From contig NZ_BAMS01000002.1 in NCBI RefSeq assembly GCF_000616095.1, positions 548,452 to 612,451 of the forward strand: 64,000 bases of DNA, in the 5' to 3' direction. This DNA is from Sneathiella glossodoripedis JCM 23214. Its GTDB lineage: Bacteria > Pseudomonadota > Alphaproteobacteria > Sneathiellales > Sneathiellaceae. The translations under genes and the position numbers were made by a program. Of this stretch, positions 52,324 through 62,320 are shown piece after piece. Under the pieces are notes generated by a model. It was given only the letters and a program-made list of their open reading frames with translations, made no database searches and was not told the origin of the DNA. Numbering within the stretch: position 1 is the stretch's first letter; every line of letters starts with the position of its first letter.

Positions 52324-53628
52324 ATGAGTGGCTCTAAAACTAACGGCACCGTTCAGCTCAATGAAGGAAGCACGAACACAGAACTTCCTATGGTAGAGGG
52401 AACGCTGGGACCTAAAGTTATCGATATTCGCAAGCTGTATGCGCAGACCGGTCACTTCACATATGATCCTGGATTTACATCCACGGCATCCTGTGATTCT
52501 GCCATTACCTACATCGATGGCGATGAAGGTATTCTGATGCATCGAGGCTATAAAATCGAGGAGCTAGCCGCTCAGAGTGATTTTATGGAAGTTTGCTACC
52601 TTCTGCTCAAAGGTGAGTTGCCAACATCAGAAGAAAAAGCAAAGTTCACCAAAGACATCACCTATCACACCATGCTGCATGAGCAGCTCATTCAATTCTT
52701 CCGTGGTTTCCGTCGGGATGCTCATCCAATGGCAATCATGGTCGGTGTCGTAGGTGCGCTTTCCGCATTCTATCACGACAGCACAGATATTGCTGATCCA
52801 CATCAGCGGATGATTGCCAGCTATCGTCTGATCGCGAAAATGCCTACAATTGCAGCGATGGCCTATAAATATTCTGTTGGTCAGCCATTTATCTATCCAA
52901 ATAATGAGTTGTCCTATGCAGAAAACTTCCTGCACATGACATTCAGTGTTCCTGCGGAAACCTACAAAATTTCGCCAACTCTGGCACGGGCAATGGACCG
53001 CATCTTCATTTTGCATGCGGATCACGAACAAAACGCATCAACCTCAACTGTACGTCTTGCTGGTTCATCAGGAGCAAATCCATTTGCCTGTATTGCGGCT
53101 GGTATCGCCTGTCTGTGGGGTCCGGCACATGGCGGTGCGAACGAAGCTGTGCTGACCATGCTTGAAGAAATTGGCTCTGTTGAGCGGGTTCCAGAATTTA
53201 TCAAAAAAGCCAAAGACAAAAACGATCCTTTCCGTCTGATGGGCTTTGGCCACCGTGTATATAAAAACTATGACCCACGCGCCAAAGTCATGCAGCAGAC
53301 ATGCTACGAAGTTCTGGATGAGCTGGGCATTAAAGACGAACCTATGCTGAAACTGGCTATGGAGCTGGAAAGAATTGCGCTGGAAGATGAGTATTTCATC
53401 GAGAAAAAACTCTTCCCGAATGTTGATTTCTATTCCGGCATTATCCTGAAAGCCATGGGCTTCCCAACAAGCATGTTTACCGTTCTGTTCGCACTGGCCA
53501 GAACTGTTGGCTGGGTCGCTCAATGGAATGAAATGATGGAAGATCCTGGGCAGAAAATCGGTCGCCCACGCCAGCTTTACACAGGTAAGGCCCAGCGTCC
53601 ATTTGTGCCATTGGTCAAACGTAAATAA
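52324..53628 (+). CDS. gltA: Citrate synthase (type II)
   Basis: A 434-residue TCA-cycle enzyme condensing acetyl-CoA and oxaloacetate. Motifs are [18 protein letters not shown], the catalytic histidine in [25 protein letters not shown] (second histidine in [10 protein letters not shown]), [15 protein letters not shown], and the aspartate near [10 protein letters not shown]. The N-terminal extension of small-domain type fits the NADH-sensitive hexameric class of Gram-negatives. A GAGGA ribosome site precedes the ATG. Confidence 0.97.
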   Translation: MSGSKTNGTVQLNEGSTNTELPMVEGTLGPKVIDIRKLYAQTGHFTYDPGFTSTASCDSAITYIDGDEGILMHRGYKIEELAAQSDFMEVCYLLLKGELPTSEEKAKFTKDITYHTMLHEQLIQFFRGFRRDAHPMAIMVGVVGALSAFYHDSTDIADPHQRMIASYRLIAKMPTIAAMAYKYSVGQPFIYPNNELSYAENFLHMTFSVPAETYKISPTLARAMDRIFILHADHEQNASTSTVRLAGSSGANPFACIAAGIACLWGPAHGGANEAVLTMLEEIGSVERVPEFIKKAKDKNDPFRLMGFGHRVYKNYDPRAKVMQQTCYEVLDELGIKDEPMLKLAMELERIALEDEYFIEKKLFPNVDFYSGIILKAMGFPTSMFTVLFALARTVGWVAQWNEMMEDPGQKIGRPRQLYTGKAQRPFVPLVKRK

Positions 53629-53634
53629 TTACAT

Positions 53635-53832
53635 ATGAGTCGCTCGCAAGTTACAGCCAAAACTGTAAACCCTTCTGTTTCTGCAGAAGGAAGCGAGCGC
53701 TCACGCAAGCTCCTGCTTAAAGCGGCGAATGACAACAGGGCGCCGCTTTTCTACACCCTTAAAAAATCAGCGAAAATCCTATTGCCGCTTGCAGGAATTG
53801 CTTTTTTTGCAGCCGCTTGGTGGCTTAGTTAG
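53635..53832 (+). CDS. Small single-span membrane protein, hypothetical
   Basis: A 65-residue ORF beginning 6 bases after the gltA stop. The N-terminal half is Ser/Lys/Arg-rich and includes AANDNRAPLF, an element often seen in small alphaproteobacterial proteins; the C-terminal half is one membrane segment (ILLPLAGIAFFAAAWWL, residues 48-64). It overlaps the convergent lpxB stop by 8 bases. No Shine-Dalgarno is obvious, so expression would depend on coupling to gltA. I recognise no family. It may be a chance ORF. Confidence 0.45.
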   Translation: MSRSQVTAKTVNPSVSAEGSERSRKLLLKAANDNRAPLFYTLKKSAKILLPLAGIAFFAAAWWLS

Positions 53833-55009
53833 AAACGCTTTCAATTTCCCGTCTGACAGCCTGCGCCGCAGCACGGCCCGGCGCGATATCAGAGCAACTC
53901 AACTGTGCGGCAGCTTTCGCATAGCCAGAAATCTGCTTCTCTCTAGCGTCTTCACTCTGCAATAGATCCAAAAGAGCCGGGGCCAGTTTTTCAGGCACAC
54001 AATTTTCAAGCAATAACTCCGGCACGACCTGTTCATCTTGAAGAATGTTTACGAGATTAACATAGTCGAGCTTTATCAGTCGTTTCGCCAGAAACGCCGT
54101 GATTGGATGCATTTTATAGGCAATCACTGAAGGAAGTTTCGCCAGTGCAAGTTCCAAACCGACGGTTCCCGAAGCAGCGAGTGCAACATCGCTTGCTGCC
54201 ATCGCATCGTATTTATCCTGCTGATCCGTTACAAGAATTGTCTTGAACGGCCATGAAACAGTAGCTTCTTTTACAATAACCGCAGATTTTCCAACCACAG
54301 GAATAACAATTTGTAGCTTAGGCAAGCTTTCAGACAGTCGCTCCAGTGTTTGTTTGAAAATATCGAGATGTCGACTGACTTCGCTCCGCCGGCTTCCCGG
54401 TAACACCATAACAAGTGGTTTATTCGGATCGCAATTATAGTTTTCAATGAAACGATCAGAGCTCCCCTCGCCTGCACCACTTTCAATGATGGAATGTCCG
54501 ACAAAGTCCGCTTTCATTCCTGCATCTTCAAAAAACTTAAGCTCAAAAGGTAAAAGTGTCAGAACCCGATCATACAATGAAGCGAGTTTTTGGGCTCGCC
54601 CCGCTCTCCACGCCCAAACAGAGGGCGCAACATAGTGAATTTTAGAAAATTTCTGATCTGTCAGTTTTTTGGCGACACGGAAACTGAAATCCGGCGCATC
54701 AATAGTGATAAAAGCATCAGGTTGAACCTGAATTGCAAACTCGGCTGTCTGTTTAATTCGTCGCAATAAATTTGGTATCTGCGGGACAACCTCCGCCACC
54801 CCCATAACGGTCAGCTCATCCATTGCAAATAGGCTGTTCATGCCCTGTGCTTGCATCAAAGGACCACAGACACCATAAAATTCGATTTCACGATTGCTGA
54901 ACTCTTCCTTCAACCCTTGCATCAGCCTTGCACCAAGTACGTCACCGGAAGGTTCTCCGGCGACCAGAAATATTTTCAAGGGTTTCTGCTTGCCATTTTC
55001 TGGTGTCAT
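53825..55009 (-). CDS. lpxB: Lipid-A-disaccharide synthase
   Basis: A 394-residue GT-B glycosyltransferase joining UDP-2,3-diacylglucosamine and lipid X. Family motifs are FLVAGEPSGDVLGARLM near residue 14, HYVAPSVWAWRAGRAQKLA, VMVLPGSRRSEVSRHLDIF and the UDP site ASGTVGLELALAKLPSVIAYK. It is a peripheral inner-membrane enzyme. The start overlaps the lpxI stop by 4 bases, and the gene ends the minus-strand lipid A operon. Confidence 0.97.
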   Translation of the reverse strand: MTPENGKQKPLKIFLVAGEPSGDVLGARLMQGLKEEFSNREIEFYGVCGPLMQAQGMNSLFAMDELTVMGVAEVVPQIPNLLRRIKQTAEFAIQVQPDAFITIDAPDFSFRVAKKLTDQKFSKIHYVAPSVWAWRAGRAQKLASLYDRVLTLLPFELKFFEDAGMKADFVGHSIIESGAGEGSSDRFIENYNCDPNKPLVMVLPGSRRSEVSRHLDIFKQTLERLSESLPKLQIVIPVVGKSAVIVKEATVSWPFKTILVTDQQDKYDAMAASDVALAASGTVGLELALAKLPSVIAYKMHPITAFLAKRLIKLDYVNLVNILQDEQVVPELLLENCVPEKLAPALLDLLQSEDAREKQISGYAKAAAQLSCSDIAPGRAAAQAVRREIESVSN

Positions 55010-55878
55010 TGCTGTGGTTCCGAGAAGGCCTCCACGAAAATACCGAGGCGATCCGCTTCGCTGATAATTTCATCGCGATTGATTAACAAGGTCTTTTCAG
55101 CCTCAATGGCAATGCCACATAAACCGGCTTGGGCAACTGATTGAACCGTTAGAGCGCCGATCGCGGGCATATCGACCCTGAGTTCCTGATCTGTTTTTGC
55201 CATTTTCACAAGAACACCTGCCGGCTGGTTATCCCATTTAAAATCACCGCACCGTTCTATCATCCGGCTTGTGCCTTCAGCCGCTTCAACAGCAAGAACA
55301 TAGCCTGATCGAACGACAACTGCTTGCCCGATATCGTATTGTCCAAGCGCTTTGGCCACGCGAATTCCATGGACGATATCTTCTCTTTGCTCTTCTGTTG
55401 GTTCAACTTTCCCAAGTGTGCCCAGTTGACTTGTCAAAGCGGTATCAAATTCGTGTGCACCAACGATTTTGAAACCTTCTTTTTCAACAAATTCAGTGAT
55501 GGCCCTTAAAAGTCCATCATCACCTTTGCTAAAAGAGGTTCCTATTTTACGAAGAAGTCGAAAGCCATCCTTATCCGGGAAAATATTTTTAAAGTTTGGC
55601 CTATTAACCGGCCCGGCCATCATCACATGCGTGCATTCATGTTTCTTGAGTAGTCTCAGAAATTGACCAATTTTCGTAATGGGTACAACATCATGATCAT
55701 ATGCTGAAAAATCGTTCGGTGAGGCTTCGCCCTCAACAAGCAGTAACCTGAACGGCTGCCCCGTTTGATCAAATCTGGCAACAAGTTCTACGGGCAGATT
55801 GCCGCGTCCCGCAATCAAACCTATTTTTTTAAAAGCCGGTTCATTGAGGTTGGCAGAAGCCACGTTTCGTCTCATCAT
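55006..55878 (-). CDS. lpxI: UDP-2,3-diacylglucosamine pyrophosphatase LpxI
   Basis: A 290-residue DUF1009-family enzyme that cleaves UDP-2,3-diacylglucosamine to lipid X, replacing LpxH in alphaproteobacteria. Recognisable blocks are IGLIAGRGNLPVELVARF near the N-terminus, HVMMAGPVNRPNF, VVVRSGYVLAVEAAEGTSRM and PAIGALTVQSVAQAGLCGIA. It overlaps lpxA by 38 bases at its 5' end and lpxB by 4 bases at its 3' end, the conserved lpxA-lpxI-lpxB order. Confidence 0.95.
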   Translation of the reverse strand: MMRRNVASANLNEPAFKKIGLIAGRGNLPVELVARFDQTGQPFRLLLVEGEASPNDFSAYDHDVVPITKIGQFLRLLKKHECTHVMMAGPVNRPNFKNIFPDKDGFRLLRKIGTSFSKGDDGLLRAITEFVEKEGFKIVGAHEFDTALTSQLGTLGKVEPTEEQREDIVHGIRVAKALGQYDIGQAVVVRSGYVLAVEAAEGTSRMIERCGDFKWDNQPAGVLVKMAKTDQELRVDMPAIGALTVQSVAQAGLCGIAIEAEKTLLINRDEIISEADRLGIFVEAFSEPQQ

Positions 55879-56626
55879 TTATGAATTTAATGACCTGCTG
55901 AACAACTTTCGAGTTTTCATATTTTCTGGAAACATCTGCTGTCCGCTCCTGAAAGGTTCCCTCTTCAGAAAACAGCTCTTTATACGCATTTCGAAGTGCA
56001 TGAATTTCTTCGCGCGGAAAATTGCGGCGTTTCATACCCGTCAGGTTAAGTCCTGCCAGAATGGCCCTGTTGCCTGTCGCAGAGCCAAAGGGAATTATGT
56101 CTGTTTCAACACCAGATGCACCGCCAACCATCGCGTGCGCCCCAATTCGAACGAATTGATGTACCGCAGAAAGACCCCCGATAATTGCGAAATCTTCCAA
56201 GGTCACATGACCGCCCAATGTCGCATTATTAACCAGAATAACATTATTGCCAATCAAACAGTCATGGGCCACATGAGCGCCAATCATGATCAGACAGTCA
56301 TTTCCGATTTTGGTGAGCAGACCTCCGCCCTCAGTGCCAGGATTGATTGTGGCATGTTCGCGAATGACACAGCGATCACCAATTATAACCTCACTGTCTT
56401 CTCCATGAAACTTGAGGTCCTGCGGCGCGTGACCGATGGATGCAAAAGGAAATATGGTGCAGTTTTCACCGATTGTGGTTTTACCAGCAAGAGCCACATG
56501 GGATTTCAATTCCGTTCCGGCACCAATGCTAACGCCCCGCTCAACCACGCAAAAGGGACCAATGATTGCATCTGAGTGTATTTGAGCACCCTCTTCAACG
56601 ACGGCGCTTGGATGGATATTCGACAT
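55841..56626 (-). CDS. lpxA: UDP-N-acetylglucosamine O-acyltransferase LpxA
   Basis: A 261-residue left-handed beta-helix protein that starts lipid A synthesis by adding a 3-hydroxyacyl chain to UDP-GlcNAc. Hexapeptide repeats run through residues 1-180 (IHPSAVVEEGAQIHSDAIIG onward), the catalytic histidine is in LIMIGAHVAHDCLIGN, and the alpha-helical C-terminus contains GMKRRNFPREEIHALRNAYK. It lies 97 bases after fabZ. Confidence 0.97.
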   Translation of the reverse strand: MSNIHPSAVVEEGAQIHSDAIIGPFCVVERGVSIGAGTELKSHVALAGKTTIGENCTIFPFASIGHAPQDLKFHGEDSEVIIGDRCVIREHATINPGTEGGGLLTKIGNDCLIMIGAHVAHDCLIGNNVILVNNATLGGHVTLEDFAIIGGLSAVHQFVRIGAHAMVGGASGVETDIIPFGSATGNRAILAGLNLTGMKRRNFPREEIHALRNAYKELFSEEGTFQERTADVSRKYENSKVVQQVIKFINDETKRGFCQPQ

Positions 56627-56723
56627 TAATACCAGCTTTCAAAACCTACAATGGCCTATTGCTACCAATTCCCTGCACTCGTGACAAATCACGCATTGTT
56701 ACAGGGGGTTTCCAGATGCAAAT

Positions 56724-57188
56724 TCAGTCTGTGATCATAGCGGCAAAATCAGCTTCTGCGACTTTCTTGCCATCGACTTCAACGATCCCTGAAAATTTCC
56801 AGACCGGACCACGTTGTTGCTGTTTTTTGACTTTAATATGCATTTGATCACCTGGCGTTACAGGTTTACGGAAGCGGGCGTTATCAATTGACATGAACAG
56901 AACATGTTTGTCCGTACCAGCAGAATCCAGAGTTTTAATCACAAGAACCGCGGCAGTTTGGGCCATAGCCTCCACGATCATGACGCCAGGCATAATCGGT
57001 CTATTCGGAAAATGACCCTGAAACTGCGGCTCATTCATGGTAACGTTTTTAATACCAGTTGCACTTTCATCAATGACGATATCTTTGACACGATCCACCA
57101 AAAGCAACGGATAACGGTGGGGAAGCATATCAAGGATCTCAATGATATCTACGCCTTCAACGGTTTCAGTGTTCGAATTTTCAGCCAT
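56724..57188 (-). CDS. fabZ: 3-hydroxyacyl-ACP dehydratase FabZ
   Basis: A 154-residue hot-dog-fold dehydratase of fatty acid elongation. The catalytic histidine is in [14 protein letters not shown] and the second motif is [22 protein letters not shown] (glutamate active site). It balances 3-hydroxyacyl-ACP between phospholipid and lipid A synthesis, hence its place between lpxD and lpxA. The start overlaps the lpxD stop by one base. Confidence 0.97.
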   Translation of the reverse strand: MAENSNTETVEGVDIIEILDMLPHRYPLLLVDRVKDIVIDESATGIKNVTMNEPQFQGHFPNRPIMPGVMIVEAMAQTAAVLVIKTLDSAGTDKHVLFMSIDNARFRKPVTPGDQMHIKVKKQQQRGPVWKFSGIVEVDGKKVAEADFAAMITD

Positions 57189-58213
57189 TATTTACGTCCT
57201 TTTCCTTTTGCCAGTCGTCCCAGTACCGCCATTGATCTAAAAAACTCTTTGCGCGGTCGCGCTGGGAAACCTGCATAAACCTGTCCTGCCGGGATGTCGG
57301 AAATAACTCCCGACTTGGCAGTAACCTGTGTTCCTGTGCCAATCTTGATATGACCGGCAAGTCCTACCTGACCACCCAAAACGACAAAATCCTCAAGCTC
57401 TGTACTGCCTGAGATACCTGTTTGAGAGGCTAATATACAGCCCCGTCCCATTTTGACGTTATGGCCTATCTGGCACAAATTATCGATCCAACATCCATCT
57501 CCGATAATGGTATCGGGACCGGCACCGCGATCAACTGTGGTGTTGGCACCAATTTCAACAAAGCTGCCAATAATAACTCTACCCAGTTGTGGGATTTTAA
57601 CATGCCCTGCAGGATCGGGTGCGAAACCAAAACCGTCACAGCCAATGCGTACGCCGTTATGAAGGGTTACATTATCCCCAAGATGACAAGCCTTTAGGGA
57701 TGTTTGAGAGTTAATTTGGCAGTTCCGCCCAATTTTGACATTCTTTTCCAGATGGCAATGCGCGCCGATAATCGTGTCACGGCCTATTCGGACGCCTTCA
57801 TCGATCACCGTGTAGGCGCCTACGCTCACATTTTCACCCAAACGGGCTGTTTCATGAATAACTGCCGTTGGATGGACCTGCCCATCTGATGCAACTGGTG
57901 GGTAAAAATGGGCAGCAACCCTCGCGTAGGCCTTATAGGGATCATTGGCGACTAGTATAGCCATATTGTCTGGTGCCAATGCGGCCGCCTCTTTAGAGAC
58001 GATACAGGCGCTTGCATTGGTCTTCGAAAACTGTTCCGTATATTTTGGGTTACTTAAAAAGCTGATATGACCGCTATCTGCGACATCCAATGGACTGACA
58101 TCTATGATCATCAAATCAGCGAAATCAGTGTTTGTCAGTTCAGCGCCGCATACTTTTGCCAGTTCCTGCAAGGAATATGGGCCCGTATTGGTAAAAAAAC
58201 TGGAGTCTGCCAT
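57188..58213 (-). CDS. lpxD: UDP-3-O-(3-hydroxyacyl)glucosamine N-acyltransferase LpxD
   Basis: A 341-residue trimeric acyltransferase, third step of lipid A synthesis. An N-terminal uridine-binding domain ([20 protein letters not shown]) is followed by hexapeptide repeats ([20 protein letters not shown] onward) with the catalytic histidine in [16 protein letters not shown]. It overlaps ompH and fabZ by one base each, so translation is coupled. Confidence 0.97.
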   Translation of the reverse strand: MADSSFFTNTGPYSLQELAKVCGAELTNTDFADLMIIDVSPLDVADSGHISFLSNPKYTEQFSKTNASACIVSKEAAALAPDNMAILVANDPYKAYARVAAHFYPPVASDGQVHPTAVIHETARLGENVSVGAYTVIDEGVRIGRDTIIGAHCHLEKNVKIGRNCQINSQTSLKACHLGDNVTLHNGVRIGCDGFGFAPDPAGHVKIPQLGRVIIGSFVEIGANTTVDRGAGPDTIIGDGCWIDNLCQIGHNVKMGRGCILASQTGISGSTELEDFVVLGGQVGLAGHIKIGTGTQVTAKSGVISDIPAGQVYAGFPARPRKEFFRSMAVLGRLAKGKGRK

Positions 58214-58773
58214 TAGTTTGATTGGGTCAGAGGAACAAGTTCAAGCTTGAGTTTGGGGAGTTTTTTATTCAGCTTTTCACTCACCATTTCAGAAATATTG
58301 AGGTTTTTTGCCCCAAAAAGAATTTTCTTTTTTTCAACAATCATAGTTGCGCCAACTGAATTGGCAACGTCAGACACAATCGGCTCCATCGCTTTTTCAA
58401 TTTTTCTAATTGCAGCAGATCGACTACTGACCAGTTGCCTAAGTTTATTGTTAAAATCGTTTCTATAGCCAACACCCTTATCGTTTAGTTGTTTGGCTTT
58501 CTCGCGATATTGATCAGGTGAAATAATCGCCCGTTGTTCATCAAGCTTACGGCGTTCTTCACGAAATTCTCTATCTCTTTTTTCAGTGAGGGCCTTGAAT
58601 TCGTCCTCATGTTTTTTGAATTGCCTGTCTATATCCTGCATCGCAGTAGATTTCACCAGCACGGCGCCAAGATCCAGAATTGCGATCCGTTGAGCTTCCT
58701 GAGAGAAAGCTGTCGTCGCAAATAATGTGAAAAGCACCGTAAAGACTGAGGTAAAAATTCTGAAAGTATACAT
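58213..58773 (-). CDS. skp: OmpH/Skp family periplasmic chaperone
   Basis: A 186-residue exported protein. The N-terminal signal peptide (MYTFRIFTSVFTVLFTLFAT, cleavage after AFS) is followed by a long charged coiled coil (residues ~45-125, FKALTEKRDREFREERRKL) and a C-terminal body domain. Skp trimers hold unfolded outer-membrane proteins for BamA, whose gene ends 17 bases upstream. Low sequence conservation is normal for the family; the bamA-skp-lpxD order supports the call. Confidence 0.9.
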   Translation of the reverse strand: MYTFRIFTSVFTVLFTLFATTAFSQEAQRIAILDLGAVLVKSTAMQDIDRQFKKHEDEFKALTEKRDREFREERRKLDEQRAIISPDQYREKAKQLNDKGVGYRNDFNNKLRQLVSSRSAAIRKIEKAMEPIVSDVANSVGATMIVEKKKILFGAKNLNISEMVSEKLNKKLPKLKLELVPLTQSN

Positions 58774-58790
58774 ACTGAGAGGTTCTAATC

Positions 58791-61073
58791 CTAAAATCTC
58801 GTTCCAAACTCAAGCTGGAAAACTTCGTCTTTATCATAATCCTCCTTAAGGAAAGGATATGAAATATTAACCTGTAAAGGCCCAAAAGGTGACGTCCAGT
58901 TTACACCAAATCCGGCTGAAGCCCTAATGGAACTGTCATCCACGATCTCTGAGTCATTATCATCGATGTCGGTCAGTGTACCCACATTCACAAAAGTTCT
59001 ACCCAATAATCCGAATTCTTCTGGAAAGCCCATTGGGAAACGGACCTCGGCTTTACCCACCAGATACATATTACCACCTAGTGCATCGGAAGTAGCAGAG
59101 TCGCGGGGGCCGATACCAGATTTCTCAAAACCGCGGAATGAGTTGCCACCTAAATTAAAGCGTTGATTGATACCAACATCTTCACCCAATCCAAACACGT
59201 AACCAGCTTCCGCGCCGACACTGAGGACAACATCTTTTTCATAAACGGGCATAAAATAGATTATGTCAGCTTCATTCGATATCCCATATACATCGCCACC
59301 GAGACCATTGAAGGTTTGTCCGACCGAATACTTGTAACCTTCGGTGGGCAGTAGATTATCATCCAGATAATTCACTATTATTTTATATGAGACTCCTGAT
59401 GTGAGCTCTCTGCCTTCTGAGCGTTGAATAACTGAAGACGCATCTGAGTCCACGTCGCTAATTTCCTCATCAACGATTGAATAGGCAACGCGGCCTGACA
59501 CATGGTTAGTGATCGGGAAACTTGAACGGAGTGTAAGACCCAGTCGCTGCAAATCATAACCAGATTCGTCCTGTCGGTCATCAGTTATGCTAAAAATATC
59601 GAAACCTGCGCTTAAATCCTTGTCCATAAAATAGGGTTCAGTAAATCCCAGATCTATTTGCTGCCGTTCCGCGCCCAATGAAATTTTGAAGCGCAAATCC
59701 TGCCCCTTACCCAAAAGATTTCGCTCTCTTATCTGCAAGTCAGCAGAAACCGAGTCCTGAGTAGAGAAGCCAGCACCTACACTTAGCTCTCCTGTTGATT
59801 TTTCCTGAACATCAACATTGATTACAGTTCTGTCAGGAGTACTTCCTTCATCCTGCGTGACCTCAACTTTTTCAAAGAAATTTAGGGATCTAACGCGTGA
59901 TTGAGACCGCCGCAACAAAGCTGTATTAAATGCATCTCCCTCGACAAGCTTAAACTCTCTTCTAATCACATGATCAAGAGTTCTAACATTACCGGTAATA
60001 TTTATACGCTCAACATATACGCGATCACCTTTATTGATTTCATAATTAACAGCGATCGTCAGATCATCTGGATTACGTTTTATCCGAGGCCTTACATTTA
60101 CAAACGCGTAACCCAATTTACCGAGTTCAAAGGTGATGGTCTGTATGCTTTCTTCAATTTTATCCGCGTTATAGACTTCACCTTCGAAAGTTGTGAGCAA
60201 CTGACGTATTTTTTCAGGCTGAAGATCTTTAATTTCGCTGGTAACGCCAATTTCACCAAAATTATATCTTTTTCCCTCATCCAAGGCGAAGGTGATATAG
60301 AAACCATCCCGGTCTGGAGTTAGCTCCGCAATCGCTGATACAACTCGGAAATCCGCGTAACCCTTACTTAAGTAATATTTCCGGAGCAACTCCCGATCAT
60401 ATGTGAGACGATCGGGATCGTAGGTGTCCCCATCAGAGAGAAAGTTATACCAACGGGATTCTGTCGTTGAAATCTGGCTCAGCAATCTGGAATCCGAAAA
60501 CACCTGATTGCCAATAAACCGGATTTTGTGAATACCAGTCTCTTCACCTTCATTAATCTCAAAAACAAGATCCACCCGATTTTCAGGGAGTTGAATGACT
60601 TTAGGTTCCACAATGGCGGCAAAGCGTCCGCTTCGACGATACACGGTGATAATGCGTTGGACGTCATTTTGCACTCTCGCCCGTGTATAGACAACACGAG
60701 GACGCAGTTGCACCTCAGCGGACAAAGTCTCATCGGCAATTCGCAGGTTTCCCTCAAAAGCCAGTCGGTTAATAATCGGGTTTTCAACCACGGACACAAC
60801 GACACCGCTGCCACTGCGCCGGATGGTAACGTCAGCGAAAAGACCCGTGTTAAACAGGGCCTTCAGGGATTTATCAATTCGGGATCGATCATAGGGAGAG
60901 CCCACGTCAAATAAAAGGTAGGACTTAACTGTTGCCGCCTCAATACGGCGATTGCCTTCTACCTGAATTTCTGTGATGACATTTGAACTCTGTGCCTGAG
61001 CACTGCCTAGGTTACCCGCACCAACATTGGCGACCATCATTGCAAGCAAACAAACAAAAATGACAACGCGCAA
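58791..61073 (-). CDS. bamA: Outer membrane protein assembly factor BamA
   Basis: A 760-residue Omp85 protein. A signal peptide (MRVVIFVCLLAMMVANVGAG) precedes five POTRA domains (about residues 30-430; first strand ITEIQVEGNRRIEAATVKSY, fifth YVERINITGNVRTLDHVIRR) and a 16-strand beta-barrel with the lid-lock-type motif SFRGFEKSGIGPRDS and terminal FQLEFGTRF ending in phenylalanine, the outer-membrane signature. It inserts beta-barrel proteins. The gene lies 60 bases after rseP and heads skp-lpxD-fabZ-lpxA-lpxI-lpxB. Confidence 0.97.
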   Translation of the reverse strand: MRVVIFVCLLAMMVANVGAGNLGSAQAQSSNVITEIQVEGNRRIEAATVKSYLLFDVGSPYDRSRIDKSLKALFNTGLFADVTIRRSGSGVVVSVVENPIINRLAFEGNLRIADETLSAEVQLRPRVVYTRARVQNDVQRIITVYRRSGRFAAIVEPKVIQLPENRVDLVFEINEGEETGIHKIRFIGNQVFSDSRLLSQISTTESRWYNFLSDGDTYDPDRLTYDRELLRKYYLSKGYADFRVVSAIAELTPDRDGFYITFALDEGKRYNFGEIGVTSEIKDLQPEKIRQLLTTFEGEVYNADKIEESIQTITFELGKLGYAFVNVRPRIKRNPDDLTIAVNYEINKGDRVYVERINITGNVRTLDHVIRREFKLVEGDAFNTALLRRSQSRVRSLNFFEKVEVTQDEGSTPDRTVINVDVQEKSTGELSVGAGFSTQDSVSADLQIRERNLLGKGQDLRFKISLGAERQQIDLGFTEPYFMDKDLSAGFDIFSITDDRQDESGYDLQRLGLTLRSSFPITNHVSGRVAYSIVDEEISDVDSDASSVIQRSEGRELTSGVSYKIIVNYLDDNLLPTEGYKYSVGQTFNGLGGDVYGISNEADIIYFMPVYEKDVVLSVGAEAGYVFGLGEDVGINQRFNLGGNSFRGFEKSGIGPRDSATSDALGGNMYLVGKAEVRFPMGFPEEFGLLGRTFVNVGTLTDIDDNDSEIVDDSSIRASAGFGVNWTSPFGPLQVNISYPFLKEDYDKDEVFQLEFGTRF

Positions 61074-61133
61074 TTTAAATCCCCCCGATAGGACTTTTTG
61101 TATTAGTAGGTGTGGGTTACCAAAACCAGCTTA

Positions 61134-62289
61134 TCAGGAAAAAATACCAGTGAAGAAGTCTTTTATCCAAGGTTTATTCAGGTCATTCCACGTTGCAAAA
61201 ACCATTAGCATCAATACGAGCGTTAGTCCAATACGGAAACCATATTCCATTGATTTTTCACCAAGTGGTTTCCCCCGAACAGCCTCGAGAGCATAAAAGA
61301 GTAAATGTCCGCCATCCAGCATTGGGATCGGAAACAGATTGATCAAACCGAGACTGATCGAAACGAAAATCATGAAGTTAAACAAAGAAAGGAAATTGCC
61401 AAACAGATCGTCCCCTCTCTTGCTGCATCGCCGGACATTTTGATGATGCCCAAGGGACCGCTTAATTCGGTGGAGTCGCGGGCGCTGTGATCATTTGCCA
61501 TGCGCCTTTCAGGGTCGCCGTTGTTACAAACCAGGTCTGATCTGCTGCGCTTATAAGAGCACTACCCAATCCATGTTCCCGAAATTCCCGTTGAGTAGAG
61601 CGAATACCGATTTGCCCAATTTTCTGAACATTTCCGCTACCATCTTTAAACTCGACAACCTTTGGCGTGATTGTCAGCTCAAGCAATTCTCCCCCGCGAT
61701 TGACATCCAGCAGAATTGGCTCATCAAGGCCCACAACGACTTTCTGACGCAACTCTTCAAAGCTGGAAATTTCTTCACCATCAAGAGCGGTAATTCGATC
61801 GCCCGGAAGAAGCCCGGCCTCCTCCGCGGCACTTTGCGGTACGATTTCATTTACAACAGCCGGGGTATGCGCCTGGCCAAGTGTCAGATACAAAATGCAC
61901 AGAGCAACTATGGCGAAAAGATAGTTTGCCGCTGGCCCCGCAAAGACCACAGCAGCGCGTTGCCACAATTTTTTGTGATGAAAAGAGACAGCTTTCTCTT
62001 CTGCAGACAGGGCATTGAGTTCGTCTTCCTCCCGGGCATTACTGGCAACACCAGCGTCCCCAAAGAATTTAACATAGCCACCAAAAGGAATGGCACTAAT
62101 TCGCCAGCGACAGCCATTCTTGTCATACCAGCCAAACAGCTCCTTACCAAAGCCAATGGAAAACACGTCCACTTTAACGCCGCATAATCTGGCAATTTTA
62201 TAATGTCCGTACTCATGCACGAACACGAGAACCGTAATAACAACGACAAAAGCCGGAAGATAAATCCAGTTTTCAGCCAGCAAGTCCAT
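61134..62289 (-). CDS. rseP: Site-2 protease RseP (regulator of sigma-E protease), two frameshifts in this sequence
   Basis: About 385 residues after repair. Zinc motif HEYGH is in VFVHEYGHYKIARLCG near residue 26, a PDZ domain follows (VVNEIVPQSAAEEAGLLPGD), and the second metal motif is in INLFPIPMLDGGHLLFYALE. The frame is lost twice: after 61485 (restored ACAG[G]CGCC... gives MITGARDSTELSGPLGIIKM) and between 61421 and 61422 (GCAGC[N]AAGAGA gives GDAAKRGDDLFGNFLSLFNF). RseP cleaves anti-sigma factors in the membrane during envelope stress. It sits between dxr and bamA as usual. Confidence 0.93.
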
Positions 62290-62320
62290 TTACTCTATTC
62301 CCACCTGATTTTAATCCAAA

